Source: an uncultured Chloroflexota bacterium
Lineage (GTDB): Bacteria; Chloroflexota; Chloroflexia; Chloroflexales; Chloroflexaceae
Direction of reading: 5' to 3'
DNA: 43,215 nucleotides
NCBI GenBank assembly: GCA_937120965.1
Contig: CAKZKA010000231.1
Location: 1 to 43,215 of the forward strand
Of this stretch, positions 25,563 to 34,683 are shown piece after piece (positions within the stretch are counted from its first letter, which is position 1; each line of letters begins with the position of its first letter). The notes beneath the pieces were generated by a model. It had not been told where the DNA came from. It searched no databases and saw nothing but the letters and a program-made list of their open reading frames with translations. Position numbers and translations under genes: made by a program.

Positions 25563-26885
25563 TCAGGGATAAATCCTGTACAACATGCGCGGAAAAGGAA
25601 TGGCCTCACGGATGTGACGGGTGCCAGTGATCCAGCATACGGCGCGTTCAATGCCCATCCCAAAGCCGCTGTGGGGGACTGTGCCATAGCGTCGCAGGTC
25701 GAGGTACCACTGGTAATCCTCGAGATTAAGCCCGTACTCGCGAATGCGCCGTTCCAGGAGCTCCGGGTCATGGATGCGCTGCGAGCCGCCAATGATCTCA
25801 CCATAGCCTTCCGGGGCCAGCAGATCAGCGCAGAGCGCCACCTCGGGACGATCCGGGTCAGGTTGCATGTAGAAGGCCTTGATCGCCGCGGGAAAGCGTT
25901 CGACAAAAACGGGCCGGTCGAAACGCGAGGCGATCAATTGCTCGTGAGGCGCGCCGAAATCCTCTCCCCAGGGCAGGGGATCGGCGCCCTCTACCTCCCC
26001 CTGGTGCGCTGCAATGATCTGGAGCGCCTCATCGTAGCTGATCCGCGGAAAGGGTGGCACACAGCGCTCCAGCGCCGCTGTGTCCCGCCCAAGCACCTTC
26101 AGGTCCTCGGCACGACGCTCCAGTACCCGCTGCACAATCGCGCTGACGAACCGTTCCTGTAACGCCAGGTTGTCATCATGGGTAGCGAAGGCCACCTCCG
26201 GCTCGATCATCCAGAACTCGGTCAGATGGCGCCTGGTTTTGCTCTTTTCTGCCCGGAAGGTGGGGCCAAAACAGTAGACCTTGCCGAACGCCATCATCCC
26301 CGCTTCAACGTAGAGCTGGCCAGTCTGCGCCAGGTAGGCCTTGCCAAGATCGAAGTACTCGGTGGCGAAGAGGTTCGTCGTACCCTCGGCGGCGGTCGCC
26401 GTGAGGATGGGGGTATCGAAGCGCACAAAGCCCTGCGCATTCAGCCACTCCTGTGCTGCGGCAATCACTTCGGCGCGCACCCGCAGCAAGGCGTGCTGCT
26501 TTGCCGAGCGCACCCATAGGTGACGGTGCTCCATCAGGAACTCGACCCCGTGCTCTTTGGGCGTGATCGGATAATCTACGCTCTGGCCGACAATGTCCAG
26601 ATCCTCCACCGTCAGTTCGTAGCCGCCAGGGGCGCGCGCGTCGGCTCGCACCGTCCCTGTGACGCGCAATGCGGTCTCCTGGGTCAACGCCTGCGCTCGT
26701 GCAAATACCGCTTCGCTCACCTGCGGTTTGAACACTACGCACTGCATTGTTCCGCTGCCATCGCGTAATTGAATAAAGATCAACTTGCCTTTCTCGGTCT
26801 TGTTGTACACCCACCCGGCCAGGGTCACCTGCGCCCCCTCGTAGGCCCCGATGGTAGCAACCGAAGTGGTTGGCAGCAGAGACAT
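25563..26885 (-). CDS. asnS: Asparaginyl-tRNA synthetase
   Basis: A 440-residue class IIb synthetase that charges tRNA-Asn. The N-terminal OB-fold anticodon-binding domain (about 17-105, [24 protein letters not shown]) is followed by the class II core. Motif 2 is [10 protein letters not shown], then [13 protein letters not shown], and motif 3 is [15 protein letters not shown]. The segment [13 protein letters not shown] and IKAFYM near the active site fit AsnRS rather than AspRS. GAGGAG eight bases before the ATG supports the start. It is divergent from the M20 peptidase gene. With AsnRS present, the Asp-tRNA-Asn branch of GatCAB is probably not needed. Confidence 0.95.
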   Translation of the reverse strand: MSLLPTTSVATIGAYEGAQVTLAGWVYNKTEKGKLIFIQLRDGSGTMQCVVFKPQVSEAVFARAQALTQETALRVTGTVRADARAPGGYELTVEDLDIVGQSVDYPITPKEHGVEFLMEHRHLWVRSAKQHALLRVRAEVIAAAQEWLNAQGFVRFDTPILTATAAEGTTNLFATEYFDLGKAYLAQTGQLYVEAGMMAFGKVYCFGPTFRAEKSKTRRHLTEFWMIEPEVAFATHDDNLALQERFVSAIVQRVLERRAEDLKVLGRDTAALERCVPPFPRISYDEALQIIAAHQGEVEGADPLPWGEDFGAPHEQLIASRFDRPVFVERFPAAIKAFYMQPDPDRPEVALCADLLAPEGYGEIIGGSQRIHDPELLERRIREYGLNLEDYQWYLDLRRYGTVPHSGFGMGIERAVCWITGTRHIREAIPFPRMLYRIYP

Positions 26886-26954
26886 AGAACACTCCTCAAT
26901 GGCATCTACACGCTTTTCAGCGTCAGTATGCCATGAGTTCCATGGCCTGGCAAA

Positions 26955-26983
26955 TTGACAGCGCCACGTTTATCCCGGATAAT
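26955..26983 (+). promoter_or_regulatory. Near-consensus sigma-70 promoter for the M20 peptidase gene
   Basis: TTGACA (26955-26960), exactly 17 bases, then GATAAT (26978-26983). A transcript would start near 26990, after the first in-frame GTG (26986), so it points to the downstream ATG at 27022 as the true start. Confidence 0.75.
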
Positions 26984-27021
26984 TTGTGAATCATGGATCC
27001 GCGTTTGTCTGCCGGGTGCTT

Positions 27022-28173
27022 ATGGAGATCCTGCGCTGGCGCGATGTGCCGGCCGTGCGGCGCGCCTTATCTGAACTGGCCGATTACCGGCCCGTGCTCG
27101 AAACCGCTATTGCTGTTCAGCAGGTGCCCGCCCCCACCTTCGATGAGGCCGAGCGCGGGGCGCTAGTCCTGGATCGTTTGCGGGCCCTGGGCCTGAGCGA
27201 TGTCGCCAGCGATGCGATTGGCAATGTCTATGCCCGCCGCCCTGGCCATGCCCCCCACCCCGCCCTGCTCATCTCGGCGCATCTTGACACGGTCTTTCCT
27301 CGCGAAACCGATCTGCGCCTGCGCTACGAAGGCGATCGCGTCTACGGGCCGGGCCTCGGCGACAACAGCATCGGCGTCGCCGGTCTCATCCATCTCGCCC
27401 AGGCCATGCAGCGCCACGATCTGCCCAATGGCGGCGATATCTGGTTCGTGGCCAATGTGGGCGAGGAGGGTCTCGGTGATCTGCGAGGCATTCGAGCTGC
27501 CGTCAATCGCCTGAAGGATAAGATTGGCGCCGTTATCGTGCTCGAAGGCTGCGACTTCGGCACCCTCCACCATCAGGCCATCGGCGTGCGCCGCTACCGC
27601 ATCGAGGTGAGCGGCCCCGGCGGTCACTCCTGGGGGAACTACGGCACCCCGAGCGCCATTCACACCCTCGTGCGCCTCGCCGCGCGGATCACCGAGATCC
27701 ACGTGCCCCGTTTGCCGCGCACCACGTACAACATCGGAGTGATTGAGGGCGGCACGTCGGTCAACTCGATCGCCGAGTCGGCCAGCATGCTCCTCGATAT
27801 GCGCTCGGTCAGCGCTACCGCCCTCGACCATCTGCTGGCTCAGGTTGATCGGCTGGTCGCCGCTGCCGCTGCCGATCATCCCGATGTGCAGGTGCGCGTC
27901 CAGACGGTCGGCAATCGCCCCTCCGGCGCGATTGAGCGCGACCATCCCCTGGTGCAAGCCGCCGTGGCCGCGTTCCAGTCCGTGGGCGCGACCGTCAGTT
28001 TCCAGCAGAGCAGTACCGACGCGAATATCCCCCTCAGCCAGGGCATTCCGGCGGTCTGCATCGGTCTGACCGACGGCGGCAATGCCCATCGTCACGATGA
28101 GTTTATTCAGCCCGCCAACCTCGGTCGCGGTATGCAGGCCCTGCTGCTGCTGGCCCTCACCGCCTCAGCCTGA
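27022..28173 (+). CDS. M20 family metallopeptidase/aminoacylase-like hydrolase
   Basis: A 383-residue dinuclear zinc hydrolase of the M20/M28 clan. Metal and catalytic residues are visible: H87 and D89 (SAHLDT), bridging D114 (GLGDNSIG), general base E148 with E149 (VGEEGLGD), D178 in EGCDFG, and a C-terminal His in NAHRHDE (H356/H358). A dimerisation (lid) domain covers about 195-300 (VSGPGGHSWGNYG). I chose the ATG at 27022 because the promoter at 26955-26983 would start transcription after the upstream GTG. Likely activity is cleavage of a small peptide or an N-acyl amino acid in the cytoplasm; no signal peptide is present. The substrate is not known. Confidence 0.88.
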   Translation: MEILRWRDVPAVRRALSELADYRPVLETAIAVQQVPAPTFDEAERGALVLDRLRALGLSDVASDAIGNVYARRPGHAPHPALLISAHLDTVFPRETDLRLRYEGDRVYGPGLGDNSIGVAGLIHLAQAMQRHDLPNGGDIWFVANVGEEGLGDLRGIRAAVNRLKDKIGAVIVLEGCDFGTLHHQAIGVRRYRIEVSGPGGHSWGNYGTPSAIHTLVRLAARITEIHVPRLPRTTYNIGVIEGGTSVNSIAESASMLLDMRSVSATALDHLLAQVDRLVAAAAADHPDVQVRVQTVGNRPSGAIERDHPLVQAAVAAFQSVGATVSFQQSSTDANIPLSQGIPAVCIGLTDGGNAHRHDEFIQPANLGRGMQALLLLALTASA

Positions 28174-28217
28174 TGAGCGCGCTCCATTCTCGCAGCGCTG
28201 CCGGAGCGCCAGCCGCG

Positions 28218-29159
28218 TTACGCTAACGCCTCCTCGATCGCCTCCAGCACCGCCGCACTCAAGCTAACCCCTGCTGCGCCAGCGTTGTCATCGATCTGCT
28301 CCGGCCGCGTCGCCCCGATAATCACACTGCTGACCTCTGGCCCCCGCAGCGCCCACGCGAGCGCCAGTTGCGCCCGGGAGATGCCCAGACCATCGGCGAT
28401 CGGCTTCAAACGCCTCACCCGCTCCGCGTTCGCCGCGGTTAGATAGCGCTCCCGGGCCCAATCCTCCCGGCCAAAGCGCGAGTCAGCCGGAATGCCCTCG
28501 TCGTATTTACCCGTCAGCATCCCCATAGCCAGCGGCGACCAGACCACCAGGCCGATCCCGCGAGGTCGCGTCACCGGCGCAATCTCGCGCTCTACCCGGT
28601 CGCGCCAGAGCATCGAATACTGGGGCTGTTCGACCACTGGCTTCGCCCAGCCGTAGCGCTCGCAGATGGCATGCGCCTCAACAATTTCAGTAGCGCTCCA
28701 CTCAGAGGTGCCCCAGTACAGCACCTTGCCCATCCGCACCAGGTCGTGCATCGCCTGCGCCGTTTCCTCGATCGGCGTCTCGGGATCGGAACGGTGACAA
28801 AAGTAGATGTCCACGTAGTCCGTGCCGAGCCGCCGCAGGCTCCTGTCAATGCTCTCGAAGATGTGCTTGCGCGACAGGCCCCGGTCGTTCACATCGTCGC
28901 TCATGGGCCAGAAGACCTTGGTTGCGATCACCAGGGTGTGGCGCGGGAATTGCTGCAGAATGGCGCCCATCTGTGACTCGGCTTCGCCTTTGCCGTAAAT
29001 ATCGGCCAGGTCGAAGTAATTGATCCCGCGCTCGTAGGCCCGTTCGACCACCCGCCGCGCCACGTCCGGGGCGACTTTGCCCTCGCCGTAGTTGATCCAG
29101 CCGCCCAGCGCCACGGCGCTGACCTTTATCCCTGCATTGCCCAGCCGGCGATACTTCAT
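28218..29159 (-). CDS. Aldo/keto reductase
   Basis: A 313-residue NADP-dependent oxidoreductase of the aldo/keto reductase family, with similarity to the potassium-channel beta-subunit (YghZ/YajO-like) branch. The catalytic tetrad is readable: Asp and Tyr in FDLADIYG, Lys in VIATKVF, and His in YFCHRSD. The NADP-binding C-terminal part is present (SSVIIGATRPEQIDDN). AGGAG eight bases before the ATG at 29159 supports this start over the longer upstream frame, which runs through repeat-like DNA. It converges with the M20 gene, and 44 bases separate their stops. The physiological aldehyde is unknown. Confidence 0.93.
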   Translation of the reverse strand: MKYRRLGNAGIKVSAVALGGWINYGEGKVAPDVARRVVERAYERGINYFDLADIYGKGEAESQMGAILQQFPRHTLVIATKVFWPMSDDVNDRGLSRKHIFESIDRSLRRLGTDYVDIYFCHRSDPETPIEETAQAMHDLVRMGKVLYWGTSEWSATEIVEAHAICERYGWAKPVVEQPQYSMLWRDRVEREIAPVTRPRGIGLVVWSPLAMGMLTGKYDEGIPADSRFGREDWARERYLTAANAERVRRLKPIADGLGISRAQLALAWALRGPEVSSVIIGATRPEQIDDNAGAAGVSLSAAVLEAIEEALA

Positions 29160-29395
29160 AACCGCTGCTCCTGTATTATCAAAAGAGGGAAAACCTGGTC
29201 GTCCCATCCCCGGCACAGCGCCACCCTTCAACAAAACGCTCTGCTCCAGTCTCCGGTCGGAGCCAACCATCGCGCACCCCGACCAGGGGTAACCCGAGTT
29301 CCCTATGCCCCCAGCCGCAGAGTTCGACGCCTGTGGCTACGCGCCCAACCGGGGCCGGTACCCGAGAGGTGATCCCGAGTCCCGGGTCGTACGAC

Positions 29396-30748
29396 TTATG
29401 GCTTCCACTCGCCCAGCCGGGGCCGATACCCGCCGTGCCCGTCGGGTTCGAGGAGCACATAGGTGTAGGTCGCCGTGTAGTTCGCCTCGTCGGCGATATC
29501 CGCCCAGGTATAGCTGCGCTGCTGCTCGTCCTTGAGGTGCAACGTCCAGGTTCCGGTGTTAAAATAGTACCCTGTTCGCCCGTCACTCAGGATCAGTGGG
29601 TCGGCAAGCCCATCGAGTGGACCGTGCGTATGTCCCATCACCACGGTCTCCACCTGTCGGTCTTCTTCGAGCACCGCCTGCGCCGCGTTGCGAAAGGCGT
29701 CACCGCCGCGCCCTCCGAGCACCGCCTCGCCACCGGTGGTAATCTCCAGTTCGTCGAGGGTGAGTTGTGGTGCAGCGCCGCTCAGGGCCAGGGCCAGTTC
29801 GCTGGCGCCTGCGCCGTGTATGGTACGCTCAAACTCCTCGCGAAACGCTGGCTCAGCGATCCGCATCTCAAGCACCTCTCGCAAGTCAGGATCGGCGAGT
29901 GCGGCCACGATCGTCTCGGCGTCTGGCGCCACGCCCGCTTCCAATTCAGCCCCGCCCAGGAGCGGCGGTAAACCGCTGGTGAGCAGAAAGCGCGCCACCA
30001 GGCCCAGCGCCGTGGCGGTAAAAATCGGGTCGTGCCGCAGCCCCAGCTTGACCACGCGCAGGATAGGCTTCACATTGTCAATAAACCAGCGCTCTCGCTC
30101 CAGTTGATTGTAGACCTTGTCTACGAACAGGGTGCCCCAGCAGCGCTTCAGCCGGCGCACCCCCGCGCGGTCAATGCCGAAGGGGTGCTCCATACGCTCC
30201 CCAAAACGGTTGGCCCGGTCGTGCTCGTGCCCGTGTTCAATGTAGACGCGCCCGCGCGAGCCCTCCCCCAGGATGTAGGCGTAACGCACCCGACGCAGAT
30301 CGCCGGACGCGCCCGGAGGGTAGATCGCATCGAACAGCCGTGCCCATACCCCCCGCCACAACAGGTCAACATCATGGTTCCCGGCAATGATGGCAATCGA
30401 GTTGCCCTCGACCATAAAACGCCGCAGAGCTGCGAACACCTCCGGGTGCCCCGAGGCGATCGCCGGCGCTCGCCCCAGAATCACATCGGTGCGGCGGAGG
30501 GACTCGGCCTCGGTGCTCCCCAGGTCATCCTGCGGCGAAGCCAGACCGATCTCGGGCAACGTCTGGCAGTACTCCAGAAAATCGCCTGCGATCACCAGTT
30601 CTACCGGGCTGCCGGTTGTGCCGATCGTGTCCAGAAAGCGGGCAAAATCCGCATCGGCGGTAAAATCTTCCAGCGGGTCAGGCTCACCGTTGGGCAGCCA
30701 ACCCGGCCCCAGGTGCAGATCGCTCACCACGTAAACCAGACGCTCCAT
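29396..30748 (-). CDS. Calcineurin-like metallophosphoesterase
   Basis: A 450-residue protein whose metal-binding motifs appear in order: SDLHLG (D10, H12), AGDFLEY, AGNHD near residue 125, HGHEHD, and late GHTHG. These form the dimetal centre of calcineurin-like phosphoesterases. The size is larger than simple nucleotidases, with a helical insertion of about 120 residues between the second and last motifs. AAGGAG before the ATG at 30748 fixes the start. No signal peptide. Possible substrates include nucleotides or UDP-diacylglucosamine-like lipids; the layout with two late His motifs does not decide. It is divergent from the GH31 gene. Confidence 0.88.
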   Translation of the reverse strand: MERLVYVVSDLHLGPGWLPNGEPDPLEDFTADADFARFLDTIGTTGSPVELVIAGDFLEYCQTLPEIGLASPQDDLGSTEAESLRRTDVILGRAPAIASGHPEVFAALRRFMVEGNSIAIIAGNHDVDLLWRGVWARLFDAIYPPGASGDLRRVRYAYILGEGSRGRVYIEHGHEHDRANRFGERMEHPFGIDRAGVRRLKRCWGTLFVDKVYNQLERERWFIDNVKPILRVVKLGLRHDPIFTATALGLVARFLLTSGLPPLLGGAELEAGVAPDAETIVAALADPDLREVLEMRIAEPAFREEFERTIHGAGASELALALSGAAPQLTLDELEITTGGEAVLGGRGGDAFRNAAQAVLEEDRQVETVVMGHTHGPLDGLADPLILSDGRTGYYFNTGTWTLHLKDEQQRSYTWADIADEANYTATYTYVLLEPDGHGGYRPRLGEWKP

Positions 30749-31112
30749 CGGCGCTGCTCCTTGCCGTGACTCCACAGGCTCCCGTTCCGCGGTATCATAG
30801 CACGATACATGCGGAAGAGAAGGAAACCTGCATCCATGCCTGCGGTGCGCATGTCGAACCGCGCCCCGACTCGTAGGAGGCCCGGGGAGAGCCTGCGCTG
30901 ATATGCACATCGGGGAAACCGGGTTTCCCCGCGCCCCTGCCCACAGAGGTGGTAAGCCCTCCGCGCCGAGAGAGTCCGGGAGGGCTGCGCCCTCTCGGGA
31001 AAACCCCATGTTCATCTTGTCAGTGTGCGGCGCAGCCGCATGGTCGTCTTACGGGGATAGACAAACTCACCAATCCGCACGCTACATCGCGCTAGAAAGG
31101 CATTCGCATTCC
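30749..31112. other. Divergent intergenic region with family B repeat
   Basis: A 364-base spacer, mostly a family B repeat copy (30903-31060). A TATGAT about 45 bases upstream of the metallophosphoesterase start (reverse strand, near 30793-30798) could be its -10 box. A forward frame runs through the repeat into the GH31 gene but is not protein-like before about 31113. Confidence 0.55.
30903..31060 (+). repeat. Interspersed repeat family B copy upstream of the GH31 gene
   Basis: The core palindrome GGGGAAACCGGGTTTCCCC is at 30912-30930. A GGAGGGCTGCGCCCTCTCGGGAAAA segment follows, and the tail CAGTGTGCGGCGCAGCCGCAT is shared with the copy near 14600. Confidence 0.75.
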
Positions 31113-34100
31113 GTGTCCACCCAGGAGTTTTTCGCCCGTGTGGGCCTGCGCGGAGAGCCGGTCGCCGATCCACGGGCCTGCGTCGTTCACGGCGAGACGC
31201 GCTTCAGCGTACTCACCCCACGCCTGATCCGTATCGAATGGGCTCCCGACGGCAACTTCGATGACCGTCCCACGTATGCCTTTCCCAACCGCCGCGCCCC
31301 GGCGCCGCCCTTTCACTTCGCAGTCGCGCAGGACACCCTGACGCTTGACACCGGGGCGCTCCGACTCCGGCGGATCGGGCTGCGCGGGCCACACAGCGCC
31401 GCCAACCTCAGCCTGGAGTTGTCGGTGGCTGGCACCATCAACCGCTGGAGCCCCGGTACATCCGATCCCCTCAACCTCCGCGGCGCTCGCCGCACCCTCG
31501 ATGGCTGCCAGGGGCAGGCGGCCCTCGAGCCGGGCCTGCTCTCCCGCTCCGGTTGGGCGCTGCATGATGATAGCGCCGCCGTGCGTTTCGATCCTGACAC
31601 CGGCTGGGTGCAGCCCCGCCCCGAGTCGCCCCACCAGGACTGGTACTTCTTTGGCTACGGCCACGACTTTCGGAACGCGCTGGCCGATTACGCCCGCTTC
31701 GGTGGCCCTGTGCCGCTCGTGCCCCGTTGGGCGCTGGGCGCCTGGTGGTCGCGCTACCACGCCTACAGCGAAGACGAGTTGCGCGACCTGGTGGCCGCCT
31801 TTGCCACTCACGACGTTCCCCTCGATGTCCTGGTGATTGATATGGACTGGCACACGCCACGCGGCTGGACCGGGTACACCTGGAATACCGACCTCTTTCC
31901 CGACCCGCCGGCCTTCCTCGCCTGGCTCCACGATCAGGGGCTGCGCGTCACCCTCAATCTGCATCCTGCCGATGGGGTGCAAACCCACGAGGCAGTCTAT
32001 CCCTCTTTTGCCGCAGCAATGGAAGTCGATCCCGGTCAGGGAGTGCCCTTTCGTATCGGTGATGCGCGCTTCGCCCGCAACTACTTCCACCTCCTGCACC
32101 ACCCCCTCGAAGATCAGGGCGTCGATTTCTGGTGGATGGATTGGCAGCAAGGGCGCACGTGCGAAGTTCCTGGACTTGACCCCCTGCCCTGGCTCAACCA
32201 TCTCCACTTCAGCGATATGCGACGCCGACCCGACCGGCGGCCTATCCTCCTGTCGCGCTGGGGCGGGCTAGGGAACCATCGCTACCCGATCGGCTTTTCT
32301 GGCGACACTTATGCGACCTGGGAAGCCTTGCGCTTCCAGCCCTACTTTACCGCCAGCGCTGCCAATGTGCTCTATGGCTGGTGGAGCCACGACATCGGCG
32401 GTCACTTCGACGCCGTCGAGCCTGAACTCTACACTCGCTGGGTGCAGTTCGGCGCCTTCAGCCCCATCCTGCGCCTCCATTCGACCAATGACCCCGCCGC
32501 CGAGCGCCGGCCCTGGGCCTTTCCGCCCGCCGCGCGCGACGCTGCCCGCGCCGCCTTTGCAGCGCGCTACGCCCTGCTGCCCTATCTCTACACCCTCGCC
32601 CGTATCCACACCGACACCGGCCTTGCGCCCTGTCGTCCGCTCTACTACGAGTGGCCCGAAGCCGAGGCGGCCTACGTCGCCCGCGAACAGTTCGCCCTCG
32701 GCGACCAGCTTATCGTCGCCCCCATCGTCCATCCGTCCGACCCGGCCAGCGGCCTGGCCCATGCCGATGTCTGGGTGCCGCCAGGCGATTGGATCGAGCG
32801 CGCCTCCGGCGAACTGCTCCACGGCCCGGCCTGGGTGCGTCTGGCCGGCGACCTCAACACCATCCCCCAGCTCGTGCGTGCCGGCGGTATTCTGCCCCTC
32901 GCCCCCGTACATCCACGCAGCCACCACCAGACCCACAACCGGCTGATCCTGGCAGTTTTTTCCGGCGAACATGGCACACTGCGCTTCTATGAAGATGCCG
33001 GCGAGGGTGAAGCCTATCGCCACGGCGAGTACGAGTGGACCCCGGTCGAGGTTCGCTCTGCCGACGGAGGACGGACGCTAGCGGTTTCGATCGGGCCAGT
33101 CGAGGGACACTGCCCGACACTGCCAGCCGAGCGTGCCGTCACGCTGCGTTTCGAGCATTGCCACCCCCCGACACGGGTCTTGCTCGATGGCTCGGAGCAC
33201 CCTGACTGGCGCTACGACACCGCGACACAGACCATCATCGTTGAAATTCCCACCCGCCCCAAAACCACCCCCACCTCCCTCGTCGTCCAGAACGCTGCGC
33301 CGCTCACCTGCGCCGGCGACGCGCGCAACGCCTCCCTGCGCCTCGCCGATGTCCGGCGGCTGCTCCACCTCCCCAATGCCGACAGCGAGACCCTGCGCGC
33401 CGCAGCCCTTGCTGGCGATACCCCTGCGCACCGCCACGCCCTCGCGCGCCTCGGTGGACCCTTCGCCCGCGTCTTTGAGTACACCACCCCCGAAGATGCT
33501 GCCCGGACCCTCGGCGCCCTTGTCGTTGCCGCGCCCCGCGACGGGACCGCCGTTCACGTGACGGGCCACTGGCGCCTCCTCGGCCCGGCGGGTATCAGCG
33601 AGATCCCCTGTGACCTCGGCGACCTCTACGCCGACACGATTGTGTATGCCCCCTTCGCGTGGGACGGCTCATCCGCCACCTGCCGCTGGTCGCTCGATCT
33701 ACAGCTCCACTGGGGCAGTCACACCCTTGAGCATCGCTTTACCTCAGCGACCCTCTTTCCCACCATCGGCGCCTGGCGCACCATCGCCGCGCTCGCCGAT
33801 GCGGCCCCTGGCCCCAACGGGCTCCTGGACGCTGGCGGCGCGCCCCGCCCGGAACTGCCCTGGGATCGCCATACGGTCACCTCGACTGGCCACGAGGTGC
33901 GGAGTCTTACTGAACCCTTTTCCATCCCTCTGAGCCAGTACGCGCGCGCTAATCGCAACGCCAGCCAGGTGAGCTATGCCGTTGCCGAACTCACCATCCC
34001 GGCTCCCCTCCAGGCGCGCATCGCCTACCAGTCACCCCGACCCGTACGTGCCTGGCTCAACGGCGTCGAACTCGCGACTGAGAGCTTCGTCCCCTGCGCC

Positions 34101-34292
34101 ATTAACAAGGTCAACCCTCACTGGTCGCGCACCGTTTCAACCACCCTGCGTCCTGGCACGAACGTCCTGCTCATCGCCAGCGATCGCCCTGCCGACGAAG
34201 ATCCCTGGTTCTGGTTTCTGCACGCCGCGGTCCACGGCCCCGATGGCCTGCCCACCCCCGCGGTCACGGTGGTGATCCCGACTCCGCCCTGA
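31113..34292 (+). CDS. Glycoside hydrolase family 31 (alpha-glucosidase-like) with long C-terminal extension
   Basis: A 1059-residue GH31 enzyme. The N-terminal beta domain (about 1-240) precedes the TIM barrel, in which the catalytic nucleophile is D343 of WWMDWQQG and the acid/base is D398 of SGDT. YGWWSHDIGGH and the LRLHST active-site segments follow. A C-terminal beta domain includes a DUF5110-like part (LRFYEDAGEGEAYRHGEYEW, about 625-650). The last 350-400 residues form an extra region that ends with a galactose-binding-like sandwich (RAWLNGVELATES and TTLRPGTNVLLIAS). I chose the GTG at 31113, because the upstream part of the frame is repeat DNA. No signal peptide, so likely cytoplasmic alpha-glucoside breakdown. 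The exact sugar is not clear. Confidence 0.88.
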   Translation: MSTQEFFARVGLRGEPVADPRACVVHGETRFSVLTPRLIRIEWAPDGNFDDRPTYAFPNRRAPAPPFHFAVAQDTLTLDTGALRLRRIGLRGPHSAANLSLELSVAGTINRWSPGTSDPLNLRGARRTLDGCQGQAALEPGLLSRSGWALHDDSAAVRFDPDTGWVQPRPESPHQDWYFFGYGHDFRNALADYARFGGPVPLVPRWALGAWWSRYHAYSEDELRDLVAAFATHDVPLDVLVIDMDWHTPRGWTGYTWNTDLFPDPPAFLAWLHDQGLRVTLNLHPADGVQTHEAVYPSFAAAMEVDPGQGVPFRIGDARFARNYFHLLHHPLEDQGVDFWWMDWQQGRTCEVPGLDPLPWLNHLHFSDMRRRPDRRPILLSRWGGLGNHRYPIGFSGDTYATWEALRFQPYFTASAANVLYGWWSHDIGGHFDAVEPELYTRWVQFGAFSPILRLHSTNDPAAERRPWAFPPAARDAARAAFAARYALLPYLYTLARIHTDTGLAPCRPLYYEWPEAEAAYVAREQFALGDQLIVAPIVHPSDPASGLAHADVWVPPGDWIERASGELLHGPAWVRLAGDLNTIPQLVRAGGILPLAPVHPRSHHQTHNRLILAVFSGEHGTLRFYEDAGEGEAYRHGEYEWTPVEVRSADGGRTLAVSIGPVEGHCPTLPAERAVTLRFEHCHPPTRVLLDGSEHPDWRYDTATQTIIVEIPTRPKTTPTSLVVQNAAPLTCAGDARNASLRLADVRRLLHLPNADSETLRAAALAGDTPAHRHALARLGGPFARVFEYTTPEDAARTLGALVVAAPRDGTAVHVTGHWRLLGPAGISEIPCDLGDLYADTIVYAPFAWDGSSATCRWSLDLQLHWGSHTLEHRFTSATLFPTIGAWRTIAALADAAPGPNGLLDAGGAPRPELPWDRHTVTSTGHEVRSLTEPFSIPLSQYARANRNASQVSYAVAELTIPAPLQARIAYQSPRPVRAWLNGVELATESFVPCAINKVNPHWSRTVSTTLRPGTNVLLIASDRPADEDPWFWFLHAAVHGPDGLPTPAVTVVIPTPP

Positions 34293-34455
34293 GGTGAACA
34301 TATGGGGAAACCGGGTTTCCCCATCTCCCTGCCTGTGGGGGTGCCAGCCGCTCCCAGCAGCGGTTGGAAAATGGGGAACCCGGGTTTCCCCAACCCCCTC
34401 CCAGCGGGGAGGGTTTGGGAGGGCGCAGCCCTCCCAGGAAACACCCCATCTTCAG
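34293..34455 (+). repeat. Interspersed repeat family B, two-palindrome copy
   Basis: The repeat starts directly after the GH31 stop codon (GGTGAACATATGGGGAAACC). Palindromes are at 34304-34322 and 34373-34391, 69 bases apart, followed by a GGGAGGGTTTGGGAGGGCGC/GCCCTCCC hairpin and AGGAAACA. It is the clearest copy of the family. Confidence 0.85.
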
Positions 34456-34683
34456 CCCAACCGTTCCCTCGCGCTGGTCATGCGGGCCTCTGGCCCGCAT
34501 ACCCGACCGTCGGTGGGGTGAGACCCACACCCCACCGCCGACGGCGGACGTTGCCTCAGCCCTGCCTGGAGAGGCCGACGCCGACCCAACCAGAACACGA
34601 CATGCTACAATACAGGGAAAACGCACCTGACCCGGACAACGTTCGCAACCCGAGCGGCTGCGACGGTCCTGCGGAGGAACGCT
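34293..34683. other. Intergenic region downstream of the GH31 gene
   Basis: A 391-base spacer. The first 160 bases are the family B copy. The rest has a GCGGGCCTCTGGCCCGC hairpin near 34489 and a TACAAT (34606-34611) that could be a -10 box for the next gene, without a clear -35. No ORF. Confidence 0.55.

Noticed and set aside
30903-31112. In-frame N-terminal extension of the GH31 protein
   Set aside because: These 70 codons come from a family B repeat and have no similarity to GH31 N-termini. The GTG at 31113 is better.
33553-33561. Second parS-like core (TTCACGTGA) inside the GH31 gene
   Set aside because: Only the inner nine bases match and the flanks differ, so ParB nucleation is unlikely.
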